Assembly: GCA_011330645.1 (NCBI GenBank)
Contig: DRQB01000092.1
Location: 1-29,090 of the forward strand
Length of the DNA stretch: 29,090 nt
DNA from: Campylobacterota bacterium
GTDB taxonomy: Bacteria; Campylobacterota; Campylobacteria; Campylobacterales; Sulfurovaceae
Reading direction: 5' to 3'
The position numbers and the translations under genes were made by a program. Numbering within the stretch: position 1 is the stretch's first letter; every line of letters starts with the position of its first letter. Below the pieces are notes generated by a model. It saw nothing but the letters and a program-made list of their open reading frames with translations, was not told the origin of the DNA and did not search any database. Of the stretch, positions 13,736-21,118 are shown piece by piece.

Positions 13736-15163
13736 ATGACGATAGATTTGAAATGCAGAAAAAGAGATAAAGATGGTATTTATGAAAGCCTCCCTCATTG
13801 GGATATTTTAGGCATAAGTAAAAAGACGCAATTGAGAGAATATAAAGAGGTATTAGTTCAGGCACATAAATATAGAGCAGAAAATATTTCTAGGCTAGAA
13901 ACTATTTTGTATACATGTAATTGTAATAAAACATTAGAAATTGAAATGAAAATTGTTTCACGAAATAATACATATTGGCTCAGTGATTTTGAGGCAGGAT
14001 TGCATAAAAAATTATGCCCATTTTTCTCAGTGAAACAGCATTACAATGAAGAGGGACAGGCAATTGCCCTCTCTTCTAGTATGTTTTCTTTACCAAAAGT
14101 AACTACGCATCAAGAAAAAATGGCAGCAGTATCTGAAAATGAAAATGATGTTATAGGTCGTATAAATAAGAAAAGAGTAAATTCTTTTACTGGATTGATG
14201 TACTCACTTCTTGATTCTATGAATATAGCATTGAATACATATAACAATTATAATCAAATTATTTTTGCGAAGCAGTTTATAGGGAGAGTTTTAAATACTC
14301 CTGTTGGTATTCAAAATGAAGAAACATTTTTAGAATATAAAAATAGGGTGAAAGACAAGAAAAATATTTTTTGTAATGTTGGCTTTATTGATGATAGAAA
14401 TATATCGCTAATAAGAAAAATTTGGAATACAAAAGTTAGAAAATATACTGATGAACAAGATGATAATGGTAATAATTTATTACATACAATAGATGCAAAC
14501 TTTATAGATAATATTGAAAAAAAACATTTTAATTTTGGGAATAAAATTCAAATTTATACTCAAGAAAAGCTTGAGATCAAAAGATCTCGTTATATTATAA
14601 ATAAGATAGTTATGAAACGGGCATTACAAGGAATCCGAAATTATAATAATTTTACAAGTGGACCTTATGCCGTGGTGAAAATTGAAGTAAAATCAAGTAA
14701 TCAAACATATTCAGATATTGTTCAGTTTTTTTTGCAACCTCTATATATATCAGATAAGTTTATTTTACCTGTAGAAAGTAATTTTGAAAGACAATGTATT
14801 CAATACCTTAATGATAATTATGATGATATAAAGCTGTATAAGCCAATGACACTTGATAGAAAGTTATTTTTAGAAAATTTAGAAAATTTTTTGATTGACT
14901 ATCTTGAATATTATGATTTTTATAAAAAAGCATGCGAAGAGTACAGTCCAAGAAAAGTTATAAGACCTGATTTGTTTATGCTTAAAAAGGGTAAGTTATT
15001 TATCTTCGAGTTTGCTGGTTATGTAGATAATGCTGAATACATTTACCGTTTACATCAAAAGGTAGATGGTTTTTATAGTTATTTTGAGAATTATTTAGGA
15101 ATCAACTATGTTGAAATAAGACATAAGCGCATGCTAGATGATTTTTATGATAATAGTTTATAG
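13736..15163 (+). CDS. DUF1173-like protein of integrative elements
   Basis: 475 aa, cytoplasmic, very AT-rich with Asn/Ile/Lys/Tyr bias unlike the neighbours. The N-terminal part (KEVLVQAHKY...TCNCNKTLEIEM then YWLSDFEAGLHKKLCPFF) has a Cys/His arrangement like the zinc-type start of DUF1173 proteins, followed by SFTGLMYSLLDSMNI in place of their TLRGLLHYLWDEA. The C-terminal part has FERQCIQYLND, then RPDLFMLKKGKLFIFEFAGY, a strand pair resembling a PD-(D/E)xK-type core without the final Lys. DUF1173 proteins are carried by integrative conjugative elements; their role is unknown. Ribosome site AAGGA. Family placed from memory, so moderate. Confidence 0.55.
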   Translation: MTIDLKCRKRDKDGIYESLPHWDILGISKKTQLREYKEVLVQAHKYRAENISRLETILYTCNCNKTLEIEMKIVSRNNTYWLSDFEAGLHKKLCPFFSVKQHYNEEGQAIALSSSMFSLPKVTTHQEKMAAVSENENDVIGRINKKRVNSFTGLMYSLLDSMNIALNTYNNYNQIIFAKQFIGRVLNTPVGIQNEETFLEYKNRVKDKKNIFCNVGFIDDRNISLIRKIWNTKVRKYTDEQDDNGNNLLHTIDANFIDNIEKKHFNFGNKIQIYTQEKLEIKRSRYIINKIVMKRALQGIRNYNNFTSGPYAVVKIEVKSSNQTYSDIVQFFLQPLYISDKFILPVESNFERQCIQYLNDNYDDIKLYKPMTLDRKLFLENLENFLIDYLEYYDFYKKACEEYSPRKVIRPDLFMLKKGKLFIFEFAGYVDNAEYIYRLHQKVDGFYSYFENYLGINYVEIRHKRMLDDFYDNSL

Positions 15164-15228
15164 ATACTGTTATATTAAATTGATAAATTAGTTAGTATCT
15201 AGTGACTTAAAATAGAATAGGCATATAT

Positions 15229-15274
15229 CCGACAAAAAATATTTTGTTGGAGACATTTGTCTTGAAATTTTTTT
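15229..15274 (+). terminator. Probable terminator after the DUF1173-like gene
   Basis: CCGACAAAA pairs with TTTTGTTGG (15229-15250). AGACA/TGTCT (15251-15262) follows, then seven T at 15268-15274. It lies 66 nt after the stop codon. Confidence 0.45.
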
Positions 15275-15306
15275 GTATTCAGAGGATTCTCAATAAAATG
15301 ATATAA

Positions 15307-15667
15307 CTAATAATGATTAAATATTAGAACTAAAATATAGTTTATCTTTTGTATTTGATAAGTTTCATAAGGATTATTTGCTGGTGAAAATTCTATATTA
15401 TCAATTTCTTCCAATTCTTAATAATAATATATCTTCCCAACCTGCTACGAATGCAGGAATTGCTAAAATTGGTGTAAATAAACCATATTTTGCTCCTTCA
15501 TCATTTTCAAAACCCAAAAAAGGAATAATCTGTACTTTTTCATTGGAGTTTGAATCTATTAAGAAAGAATAAGGTGGTATTTTTTGAAAATAATTAAGGC
15601 TACTTGTTGAATCAAATTCATCTTCAAGCCCAATTTTTTTTTAAAGTATATTTTTTAGGTTTAGCAT
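15307..15667 (-). pseudogene. Decayed gene of unknown function
   Basis: From an ATG at 15667 the minus strand reads MLNLKNIL, a TAA, then KKIGLEDEFDSTSSLNYFQK, IPPYSFLIDSNSNEKVQIIP, FLGFENDEGAKYGLFTPILA, IPAFVAGWEDILLLRIG. It then slips frame to EEIDNIEFSPANNPYETYQI and ends at 15307. Amino-acid content looks like real protein, but there is an in-frame stop next to an A9 run and one frameshift. I do not recognise the family. An open frame on the opposite strand (15378-15572) is its shadow. Confidence 0.45.
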
Positions 15668-16080
15668 ATTAAACTTTAATAATTACTGCTGTAAAAATTT
15701 ATTTATATTTCAGCGGGTCCTAGAGATATAGCGTCCAGATAGAGATATTCAAAAAACTTAGTGCTTCAATTATCAATATTTTCATTACCCTGAAAAAAGT
15801 TGCATTGGCATGAATAGTTAAACTACTTAGATTTACAAAATCATTAATTTTAATAATTTCTATACTTATTAAATTAAATCCAATAATGAGCTTGTGTATA
15901 ACATATAGAATCTTTTGATTCTTCAAGTAACTACTCTTTAATATATTGATTGTATAAAACTAAATATGCTTCTTCATTCTTTTATCCCTAGGGCGTATTT
16001 CAAAAAATGGAGCAAAGATTGGATATCTGCTTTACAGAGTATTTTATTTCGTTGACCAGAATGTTAAAAAGAATATAGGT

Positions 16081-17187
16081 TTAACTTAGATAGTCTTGCA
16101 TCATGGCTTGAACCATATCCATACCACTGTCGGGAGCAAGTTTAGCATAGCGCATGGTTTGCTTGATATCTTTATGATTGAGCAGTTTTTGAATGGTGAA
16201 AATAGGAGTGCCATTTATCGCAAGCTGACTAGCGAATGTGTGTCTCAATGTATGTATGACAACACGGTTTTTTCGATCATCTTTTTCTAAATCTTGATTA
16301 AACAGTTTGTCTAGTATTTTTTTCATTTTTCTGCGTAACGTTCTTTCTGGCAGTGTAAGAATATAATCATTTTTTTTAAGAAATTTAATCTCTTTTGTTA
16401 GAATTTCTTGCAGAGAACCATTAAAAAATCCTTTGTATGTGGTGTTATTTTTAGAGTCGGTTAATGTGAGTAGAGCATTGCTAATCTCAACATCTTTTTT
16501 TGTTATATTTAAGATTGATCCCGATCGTGCACCAGTACTGAGAGCAATAAGTGTAAATAAGTATAGCTGATGATCAGACTTGACAGTATCAAGTAATAAC
16601 TTTACTTCATCTTTAGTTAAAAAACGTTCTCGTCTGTTATCTATTTTTTGTTCTTTTATGCCTTTTGCTGGATTTGTCCCGATAAAAATTTCTTCTTCCT
16701 GCGCATAATAATAAATTGCACGGATAAACTGGATATATTGATTGACAGTTTTGGGTGCTTTGGTTTCTGCCATTTTTGATTGAATCTTTATAATATCTTT
16801 TTTTGTAATACTACATATGTTCATATGCCCAATGTATGGCTTGAGTTGACTTTTATATTTACTACGTGCTTGATGGTTAGTACGATTGTGTAGTTCACGA
16901 GCATCAAAGTATTGTTGTGTTATTTGATCAAAAGTAATAACTTCTGCTGTAGGCTTTGTTCTTAAAATTTCAGGAACTTCTCTTCCTAGCCTTAAATGAT
17001 TAAGTGTTGAGCTTCTAATATTGTTTGCATAGTTAGCACGTATACCCTCACTCAATTTACCTACTTTAACTTCTTTTGTTTTTCCATTTTCCTTAAATAC
17101 TATATAGTAAATTTTATCTGTTTTACCATTTGTTGTAGTTTCTCTGTAAAATACACCAGTGTATTTTGTTTTAATGCGTTTTGCCAT
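16081..17187 (-). CDS. Tyrosine-type site-specific integrase
   Basis: 368 aa. The N terminus has the small DUF4102-free arm domain (TKYTGVFYRETTTNGKTDKI). A SAM-like core-binding domain spans about 80-180 (ITQQYFDARELHNRTNHQAR, VNQYIQFIRAIYYYAQEE). The catalytic domain has Arg in LSTGARSGSILNI, then HTLRHTFASQLAINGTPIFT, NHKDI and the nucleophile Tyr in MRYAKL. All catalytic residues R-K-H-R-H-Y appear present, so it may be active. Ribosome site AGGAAT. It transcribes leftward, into the decayed island; a tRNA-like 3' end lies 306 bp upstream of its start. Confidence 0.85.
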   Translation of the reverse strand: MAKRIKTKYTGVFYRETTTNGKTDKIYYIVFKENGKTKEVKVGKLSEGIRANYANNIRSSTLNHLRLGREVPEILRTKPTAEVITFDQITQQYFDARELHNRTNHQARSKYKSQLKPYIGHMNICSITKKDIIKIQSKMAETKAPKTVNQYIQFIRAIYYYAQEEEIFIGTNPAKGIKEQKIDNRRERFLTKDEVKLLLDTVKSDHQLYLFTLIALSTGARSGSILNITKKDVEISNALLTLTDSKNNTTYKGFFNGSLQEILTKEIKFLKKNDYILTLPERTLRRKMKKILDKLFNQDLEKDDRKNRVVIHTLRHTFASQLAINGTPIFTIQKLLNHKDIKQTMRYAKLAPDSGMDMVQAMMQDYLS

Positions 17188-17339
17188 GAAGCTATTCCTA
17201 TTTATATTAGATTTAATACGATAATAGGAAGTATTTTATAAAATAAAAGTAAGATTTTATTCTTTTTTTTATTTTGATAATTACTGATAAAGGGTGATAA
17301 TATCGCTTTTACAAAAAGTTACATATTGACAAAAGTCTT

Positions 17340-17358
17340 CCAACCTATATCCAACCTA
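17340..17358. repeat. Tandem CCAACCTA repeats
   Basis: Two exact 8-bp copies lie one helical turn apart, about 150 bp upstream of the integrase start. They may be integrase arm-type sites; this is a guess from position. Confidence 0.35.
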
Positions 17359-17492
17359 GAGTGCTAAAAGTCGATAAATTATGAACAAGTTTGAATAAAT
17401 TAGATTTTTTATAAAAACCTTGAAACAAACGCTCTGCTTAGCTTTAAAAGTGATTGAGTAAAAATGATAAACTTTAGAAAGCTATCTTTTTA

Positions 17493-17513
17493 CAAATCCC
17501 CCTCTCCCGGCCA
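17493..17513 (+). other. Candidate att site: 3' end of a tRNA gene
   Basis: The 21 bp ending CTCTCCCGGCCA read like a tRNA T-loop/T-stem/acceptor 3' half with encoded CCA. Parsed so, the T-stem 3' strand is CCCCC, the acceptor strand TCTCCCG, the discriminator G, then CCA. No matching 5' half lies upstream, so it is a fragment, as left by integrase insertion into a tRNA gene. Confidence 0.5.
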
Positions 17514-17597
17514 TACTTTTTAAATCAAAATTCTTACAATTACCATTTACTCACTATACACGCTATAATCACATACTTCATTGTATCAAGGATGTAT

Positions 17598-17981
17598 ATG
17601 TCAGAAAATATTGGAAAACTACTTTTACGGGTGATGCTTGGTGGGATGCTTCTTTTTCATGGGGTGGATAAGGTTTTGCATGGGATTGACTTTATAAAAG
17701 GACTTATGCATGGGCAAGGATTGCCTGAAATTCTTGCATACGGTGTCTATGTGGGAGAGATTGTTGCACCATTATTTTTAATACTGGGGTGGAAAAGTCG
17801 TATTTGGTCGGGTATCATAGCAGCCAATATGGCGGTGGCTATCTATTTGACACAAATGGATACATTTTTAACTTTAGGAGCGCATGGTGCCTGGGCACTT
17901 GAAGTGCCAATGTTTTACTTTGTGGTGGCTTTGACAATAGTCTTTCTTGGTTCTGGGAAATATGCAGTGTTGAGAGACTAG
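17598..17981 (+). CDS. DoxX-family membrane protein
   Basis: 127 aa from the ATG at 17598, preceded by AAGGA at the right distance; the ATG at 17592 would overlap that site. Four hydrophobic helices with the DoxX pattern RVMLGGMLLFHGVDKV, GLPEILAYGVYVGEIVAPLF and LGAHGAWALEVPMFYFVVAL. DoxX proteins are quinol-linked or redox-associated membrane subunits; the exact role is unclear. It is followed 57 bp downstream by msrBA on the same strand, suggesting an oxidative-stress unit. TATAAT at 17564-17569. Confidence 0.8.
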   Translation: MSENIGKLLLRVMLGGMLLFHGVDKVLHGIDFIKGLMHGQGLPEILAYGVYVGEIVAPLFLILGWKSRIWSGIIAANMAVAIYLTQMDTFLTLGAHGAWALEVPMFYFVVALTIVFLGSGKYAVLRD

Positions 17982-18038
17982 TACATAGGTAGTACACACA
18001 ATTTTTGTATAGTTCTTGAAAATGATAAAAGGTAAATA

Positions 18039-18980
18039 ATGCAAAAAATATTTTTATTTCTTCTTCTAATTAGTGTCACGGCTTTAACTGCACAAAATTT
18101 TAAACCATGGAAACCACAAATAGATAAATTGAGTTCATTTGAAAAACACGTGCTCATAGACAAAGGTACAGAGAGAGCTTTTTCTGGTAAGTATGTACAT
18201 ACAACAAAAGAGGGTGTGTACAGATGTAAAGTATGTGGTGCAGCACTCTATAAATCTTCGGATAAATTTGATTCACACTGTGGATGGCCGAGTTTTGATG
18301 ATGCCATTCCTGGTGCCATAAAAGAGACACCTGATGCAGATGGGCGACGTATAGAAATCACGTGTGCAAACTGTGGTGCACATATGGGGCATGTGTTTAG
18401 AGGAGAAGGCTTGACTACAAAAAATACACGCCACTGTGTGAATTCTGTCTCTTTGACATTTGAAGAAAAACATGCAAAAGTAGGAGTGAAAACAAATCTG
18501 AAAAAAGCGTATTTTGCAGGAGGGTGTTTTTGGGGAGTTGAGTATTATATGGAGCAGATTAAAGGAGTGAAAGAAGTAATCTCTGGTTTTATGGGAGGAC
18601 ATGTCAAAAATCCTGGATATTATGATGTGGTAAAACATAAAACAGGACATTTAGAAACAGTAGAAGTTGTATATGATCCTGAAGTAGTCAGCTATGAAAC
18701 ATTGGCTAAAATGTTTTTTGAGATACATGACCCCACACAAACCGATGGGCAAGGTCCAGATATAGGAAATCAATATTTATCAGCAGTATTTGTCAACAAT
18801 CCCAAAGAGCGAAAAATTATTAATAAATTGATTAAAATACTTGATAGGAAAGGATTGAAGGTGGCAACAAAAGTATTGGATAAATCACCTTTCTATACGG
18901 CAGAAGCGTATCATCAAAATCATTATGTGCGCAAAGGAGGAACCCCTTATTGCCATAGACGTGTCAAAAGATTTGATTAA
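18039..18980 (+). CDS. msrAB: Periplasmic methionine sulfoxide reductase MsrB-MsrA fusion
   Basis: 313 aa. Signal peptide MQKIFLFLLLISVTALTAQN. The MsrB domain (about 25-150) has two zinc pairs CKVC and CANC and the catalytic Cys in TRHCVNS, with HCGWPSF. The MsrA domain (about 155-313) starts with the catalytic motif AGGCFWG and has FMGGHVKNPGYYDV and YHQNHY. Together they reduce both epimers of methionine sulfoxide in exported proteins. The order MsrB then MsrA is the reverse of the more common fusion. No resolving Cys pair like the DsbD-linked N-terminal thioredoxin domain of PilB is present. Its stop codon overlaps that of the convergent globin gene. Confidence 0.9.
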   Translation: MQKIFLFLLLISVTALTAQNFKPWKPQIDKLSSFEKHVLIDKGTERAFSGKYVHTTKEGVYRCKVCGAALYKSSDKFDSHCGWPSFDDAIPGAIKETPDADGRRIEITCANCGAHMGHVFRGEGLTTKNTRHCVNSVSLTFEEKHAKVGVKTNLKKAYFAGGCFWGVEYYMEQIKGVKEVISGFMGGHVKNPGYYDVVKHKTGHLETVEVVYDPEVVSYETLAKMFFEIHDPTQTDGQGPDIGNQYLSAVFVNNPKERKIINKLIKILDRKGLKVATKVLDKSPFYTAEAYHQNHYVRKGGTPYCHRRVKRFD

Positions 18981-19441
18981 TCTCTTGAGTTGACCATCCA
19001 TTGAGAAAAGACATTTAAATAATTCCAAAAGCTTTGAATATTCTCTTGAGAACTTTGTTTCTCTTTGATAATGGGTTGCAGGGCTTCTTCGTAAGTGACA
19101 AGCCAATGCAGTCGTGCATTAGGAGTGATGTGAAAAGGAGCATGCCTCCCTCTCATCTGTGGGGCACCTCTGTTTTGGTTAAAGTATTTTGGTCCTCCAC
19201 AAATTTGTATGAAAAAATCTGCAGAGTGTTGTCCCGCAATTTTCATCTCTTCTTTGTCTTGCGGAAAGATATCTTTAATCGGACTTTCAAATAACCCCAT
19301 ATAAAATCTGTCAAGTAAATCACGCATACCTTTTTCTCCAATATCATGTAAAAAAGCTGGATTAGGTTTCGTTACGGGAGGATTAACACCTTCAGTATAG
19401 GGGAGAATGGAAAAGTCTAATGGAGAGGTTCCAAAGTTCAT
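18977..19441 (-). CDS. Group II truncated hemoglobin
   Basis: 154 aa. Residues about 35-145 have the globin 2-on-2 fold signature: GMRDLLDRFYMGLFESPIKD, a Phe/Tyr pair, then IQICGGPKYFNQNRGAPQMR and GRHAPFHIT with the proximal His, ending WLVTYEEAL and W in helix H. Such proteins bind O2 or detoxify NO and peroxides. The N-terminal 30 residues (PLDFSILPYTEGVNPPVTKP) are an extension. Ribosome site AAGG. Last gene of a four-gene minus operon. Confidence 0.85.
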   Translation of the reverse strand: MNFGTSPLDFSILPYTEGVNPPVTKPNPAFLHDIGEKGMRDLLDRFYMGLFESPIKDIFPQDKEEMKIAGQHSADFFIQICGGPKYFNQNRGAPQMRGRHAPFHITPNARLHWLVTYEEALQPIIKEKQSSQENIQSFWNYLNVFSQWMVNSRD

Positions 19442-19488
19442 AATTGTTGCCTTGTAATGAATTTTTATGGTTATATCATGATAAACCT

Positions 19489-19764
19489 TTAATCACACCC
19501 ACCACCACCGCAACAACTATCTGGATTTTGTACAGAAAAACTATTTGTGTACCCACAATTTAAACATTCAAAAGACATGAGTGTTGGGCCTGAACAGCCA
19601 CTTGAGCGTTGGTCAATCAGTTCTATATTGTCTTGTTTACAATGAGGGCAAAAACCTCTTCTAATGCAGTCTAATTGTTCTTTTTTCTCTTTAAGGTAAT
19701 AGATATACACCAATACAGAGCCCGTCAGTAGTATAAGTATAAAAGCCAATAAATAAAAATCCAT
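19489..19764 (-). CDS. Small membrane protein with zinc-ribbon
   Basis: 91 aa. One N-terminal helix (FYLLAFILILLTGSVLVYIY) is followed by cysteine pairs CPHC and CLNC, spaced like a zinc ribbon, and a CCGGGGC tail. The zinc site probably lies in the cytoplasm. Similar short proteins occur in Campylobacterota; function is unknown. It sits 8 nt after the metallopeptidase gene and 47 nt before the globin gene, in one operon. Ribosome site TAGGA. Confidence 0.65.
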   Translation of the reverse strand: MDFYLLAFILILLTGSVLVYIYYLKEKKEQLDCIRRGFCPHCKQDNIELIDQRSSGCSGPTLMSFECLNCGYTNSFSVQNPDSCCGGGGCD

Positions 19765-19772
19765 TATATTTC

Positions 19773-20444
19773 CTAAGTGGTATAATTTTTTAGTTTTTGT
19801 ATCTGTTGTTTATACGAGGGCAGATACACTTCCACGAGTTTCCAAAATGCTTTTTGATGGTGCTTATGTGTAATATGTGCTAACTCGTGTATAATGATAT
19901 ATTGTATCACATCTGAGGGGAGTTTCATGACCATCGTGTTAAAGCTTAAGTTATTTTTCCCAGAACAGCTCCCCCATTGACGTTTGGTTTTTCTAAAAGA
20001 AATTTTATTATATGTCAGATGCATTTTTTTTGCCCATTCTTCTACTAAAGAGGGTAGGTATGCTTTTGCCTCTTTTTTGTAAAATGTATCGATATGTTTT
20101 TGAAATGTAATTTCATCATATGTACTGTAGTAAAGGCTGAAAACAGTTCCATCAAAGGTAAGTTTGGTGTTGGCTTTTTCATGCGCTACTAAGTGTAGTT
20201 TGTAGTTTTTCCCCAAGAAGTATAGTTCAGGCTCTTTGTTAAAGTCTAGAGCTCTTCCTTTTCTGCGTTGAAATTTTTCCCTTGATTTTTGTATCCATGA
20301 AGCTTTTTTCAATAGAAGTTGTTCAACGCGCCTATGAGAAATTTTAGGGGATTTAATGATGAGGTTCCCCTCCTCATCAAAAGTAAGATAAATATGTTTC
20401 AGTTTTGGGTTAATAATATGTATATATTGAGGAAGAAGGTGCAT
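19773..20444 (-). CDS. YgjP-like (DUF45/M48-type) metallopeptidase
   Basis: 223 aa, the usual length. The family core is visible: KRQWGSCSGKNNLSFNTMVM, IIIHELAHITHKHHQKAFWK. HELAH (zinc ligands and catalytic Glu) is followed by HHQKAFW, the third ligand His and FW. Members are zinc peptidases of unclear substrate, sometimes beside restriction systems; here the neighbours are unrelated. The ATG lies 5 nt after the stop of the MORN lipoprotein gene, so it is translated in the same operon. Confidence 0.85.
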   Translation of the reverse strand: MHLLPQYIHIINPKLKHIYLTFDEEGNLIIKSPKISHRRVEQLLLKKASWIQKSREKFQRRKGRALDFNKEPELYFLGKNYKLHLVAHEKANTKLTFDGTVFSLYYSTYDEITFQKHIDTFYKKEAKAYLPSLVEEWAKKMHLTYNKISFRKTKRQWGSCSGKNNLSFNTMVMKLPSDVIQYIIIHELAHITHKHHQKAFWKLVEVYLPSYKQQIQKLKNYTT

Positions 20445-20449
20445 TTCTT

Positions 20450-20905
20450 TTAGTTAGAAATCCTACCATTTTGAAATATAACTTCTTGATTGATACTTCC
20501 GTCTTTATTGTATTTTGCTGCTCGTCCATGCTTAATATTATTGACATATGTGATTTGTGCCATCACATCTCCATTTGGGTAGTATGCCTCAAGGACACCT
20601 TGTTTTCGCCCATTCACAAAAGGTGTTTTTTTAAGGATACGCCCTTTACTGTCATAGAGTATTTCATTACCATTTTTTACACCATGCTCAATAGGTACCG
20701 TAGAATTTAATTTCCCATTGTAACCATATTTTTTAAGTAGACCATTTTGTCCACTGTTATCAGACATAATAAACTCAGAACGGAGTTTCCCTCCAGTAAA
20801 GTATTCTTTTTTCACTTTTTTCCCTACAAAAGGAATAGAAGGGGTAGAACAAGCACTTAAAAAGAAAAGTACACTTAGAGCAAGAAAAAAAGATAGTTTT
20901 TTCAT
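20450..20905 (-). CDS. Lipoprotein with MORN-type repeats
   Basis: 151 aa from the ATG at 20905; the frame opens earlier (20935) but AAAGG precedes this ATG and the lipoprotein signal (KKLSFFLALSVLFFLSAC) starts here. The mature part has repeated MORN-like units: FTGGKLRSEFIM, NGLLKKYGYNGKL, GVKNGNEILYDSKGRI, NGRKQGVLEAYYPNGDVMAQ, IKHGRAAKYNKDGSI. Such repeats are YwqK-like; function is not known. First gene of the four-gene operon. Confidence 0.75.
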   Translation of the reverse strand: MKKLSFFLALSVLFFLSACSTPSIPFVGKKVKKEYFTGGKLRSEFIMSDNSGQNGLLKKYGYNGKLNSTVPIEHGVKNGNEILYDSKGRILKKTPFVNGRKQGVLEAYYPNGDVMAQITYVNNIKHGRAAKYNKDGSINQEVIFQNGRISN

Positions 20906-21118
20906 ACAAATAAACCTTTGATTAAATATTGGCATTAGTATACTATAAAATGCTTTGGGTTTGAAAATTTTTCTGGCTACCTTGATTGTTGAACAAAAAT
21001 CAACTAAAGTATGTTAGGATAACCTTGAAAACGTAATGCATACACATAAGATATTTATGTATTTGACATAAATAGGATAGAATAAATCATTATTTTAGGA
21101 TTAAGGAAAAATTTATAC

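Larger units (their letters stand above)
15164..16080. other. Non-coding, decayed region of the island
   Basis: 917 bp without an intact gene. After the terminator come minus-strand gene fragments (15307-15667). A further fragment reading EEAYLVLYNQYIKE lies on the minus strand at about 15931-15975. The region is extremely AT-rich. Confidence 0.6.
17188..17597. other. Intergenic region: island right end
   Basis: No gene. It holds a pair of CCAACCTA direct repeats 11 bp apart (17340-17347, 17351-17358), a tRNA-3'-end-like segment (17493-17513), and the TATAAT (17564-17569) of the following DoxX gene. Confidence 0.6.

Noticed and set aside
15378..15572. 64-codon plus-strand frame
   Set aside because: It lies opposite the decayed minus-strand gene, whose reading has the more protein-like composition.
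15720..15926. 68-codon minus-strand frame rich in Ile/Phe/Leu
   Set aside because: No ribosome site, only AT-driven hydrophobic content, and a neighbouring frame carries the more convincing fragment.
17493..17513. A complete tRNA gene at this site
   Set aside because: No D-arm, anticodon arm or acceptor 5' strand lies upstream; only the 3' end is present.
17981..18003. GTAC-rich stretch after the DoxX gene as another TetR operator
   Set aside because: The two GTAC halves are 7 bp apart instead of 6 and not in inverted TGTACT/AGTACA order.
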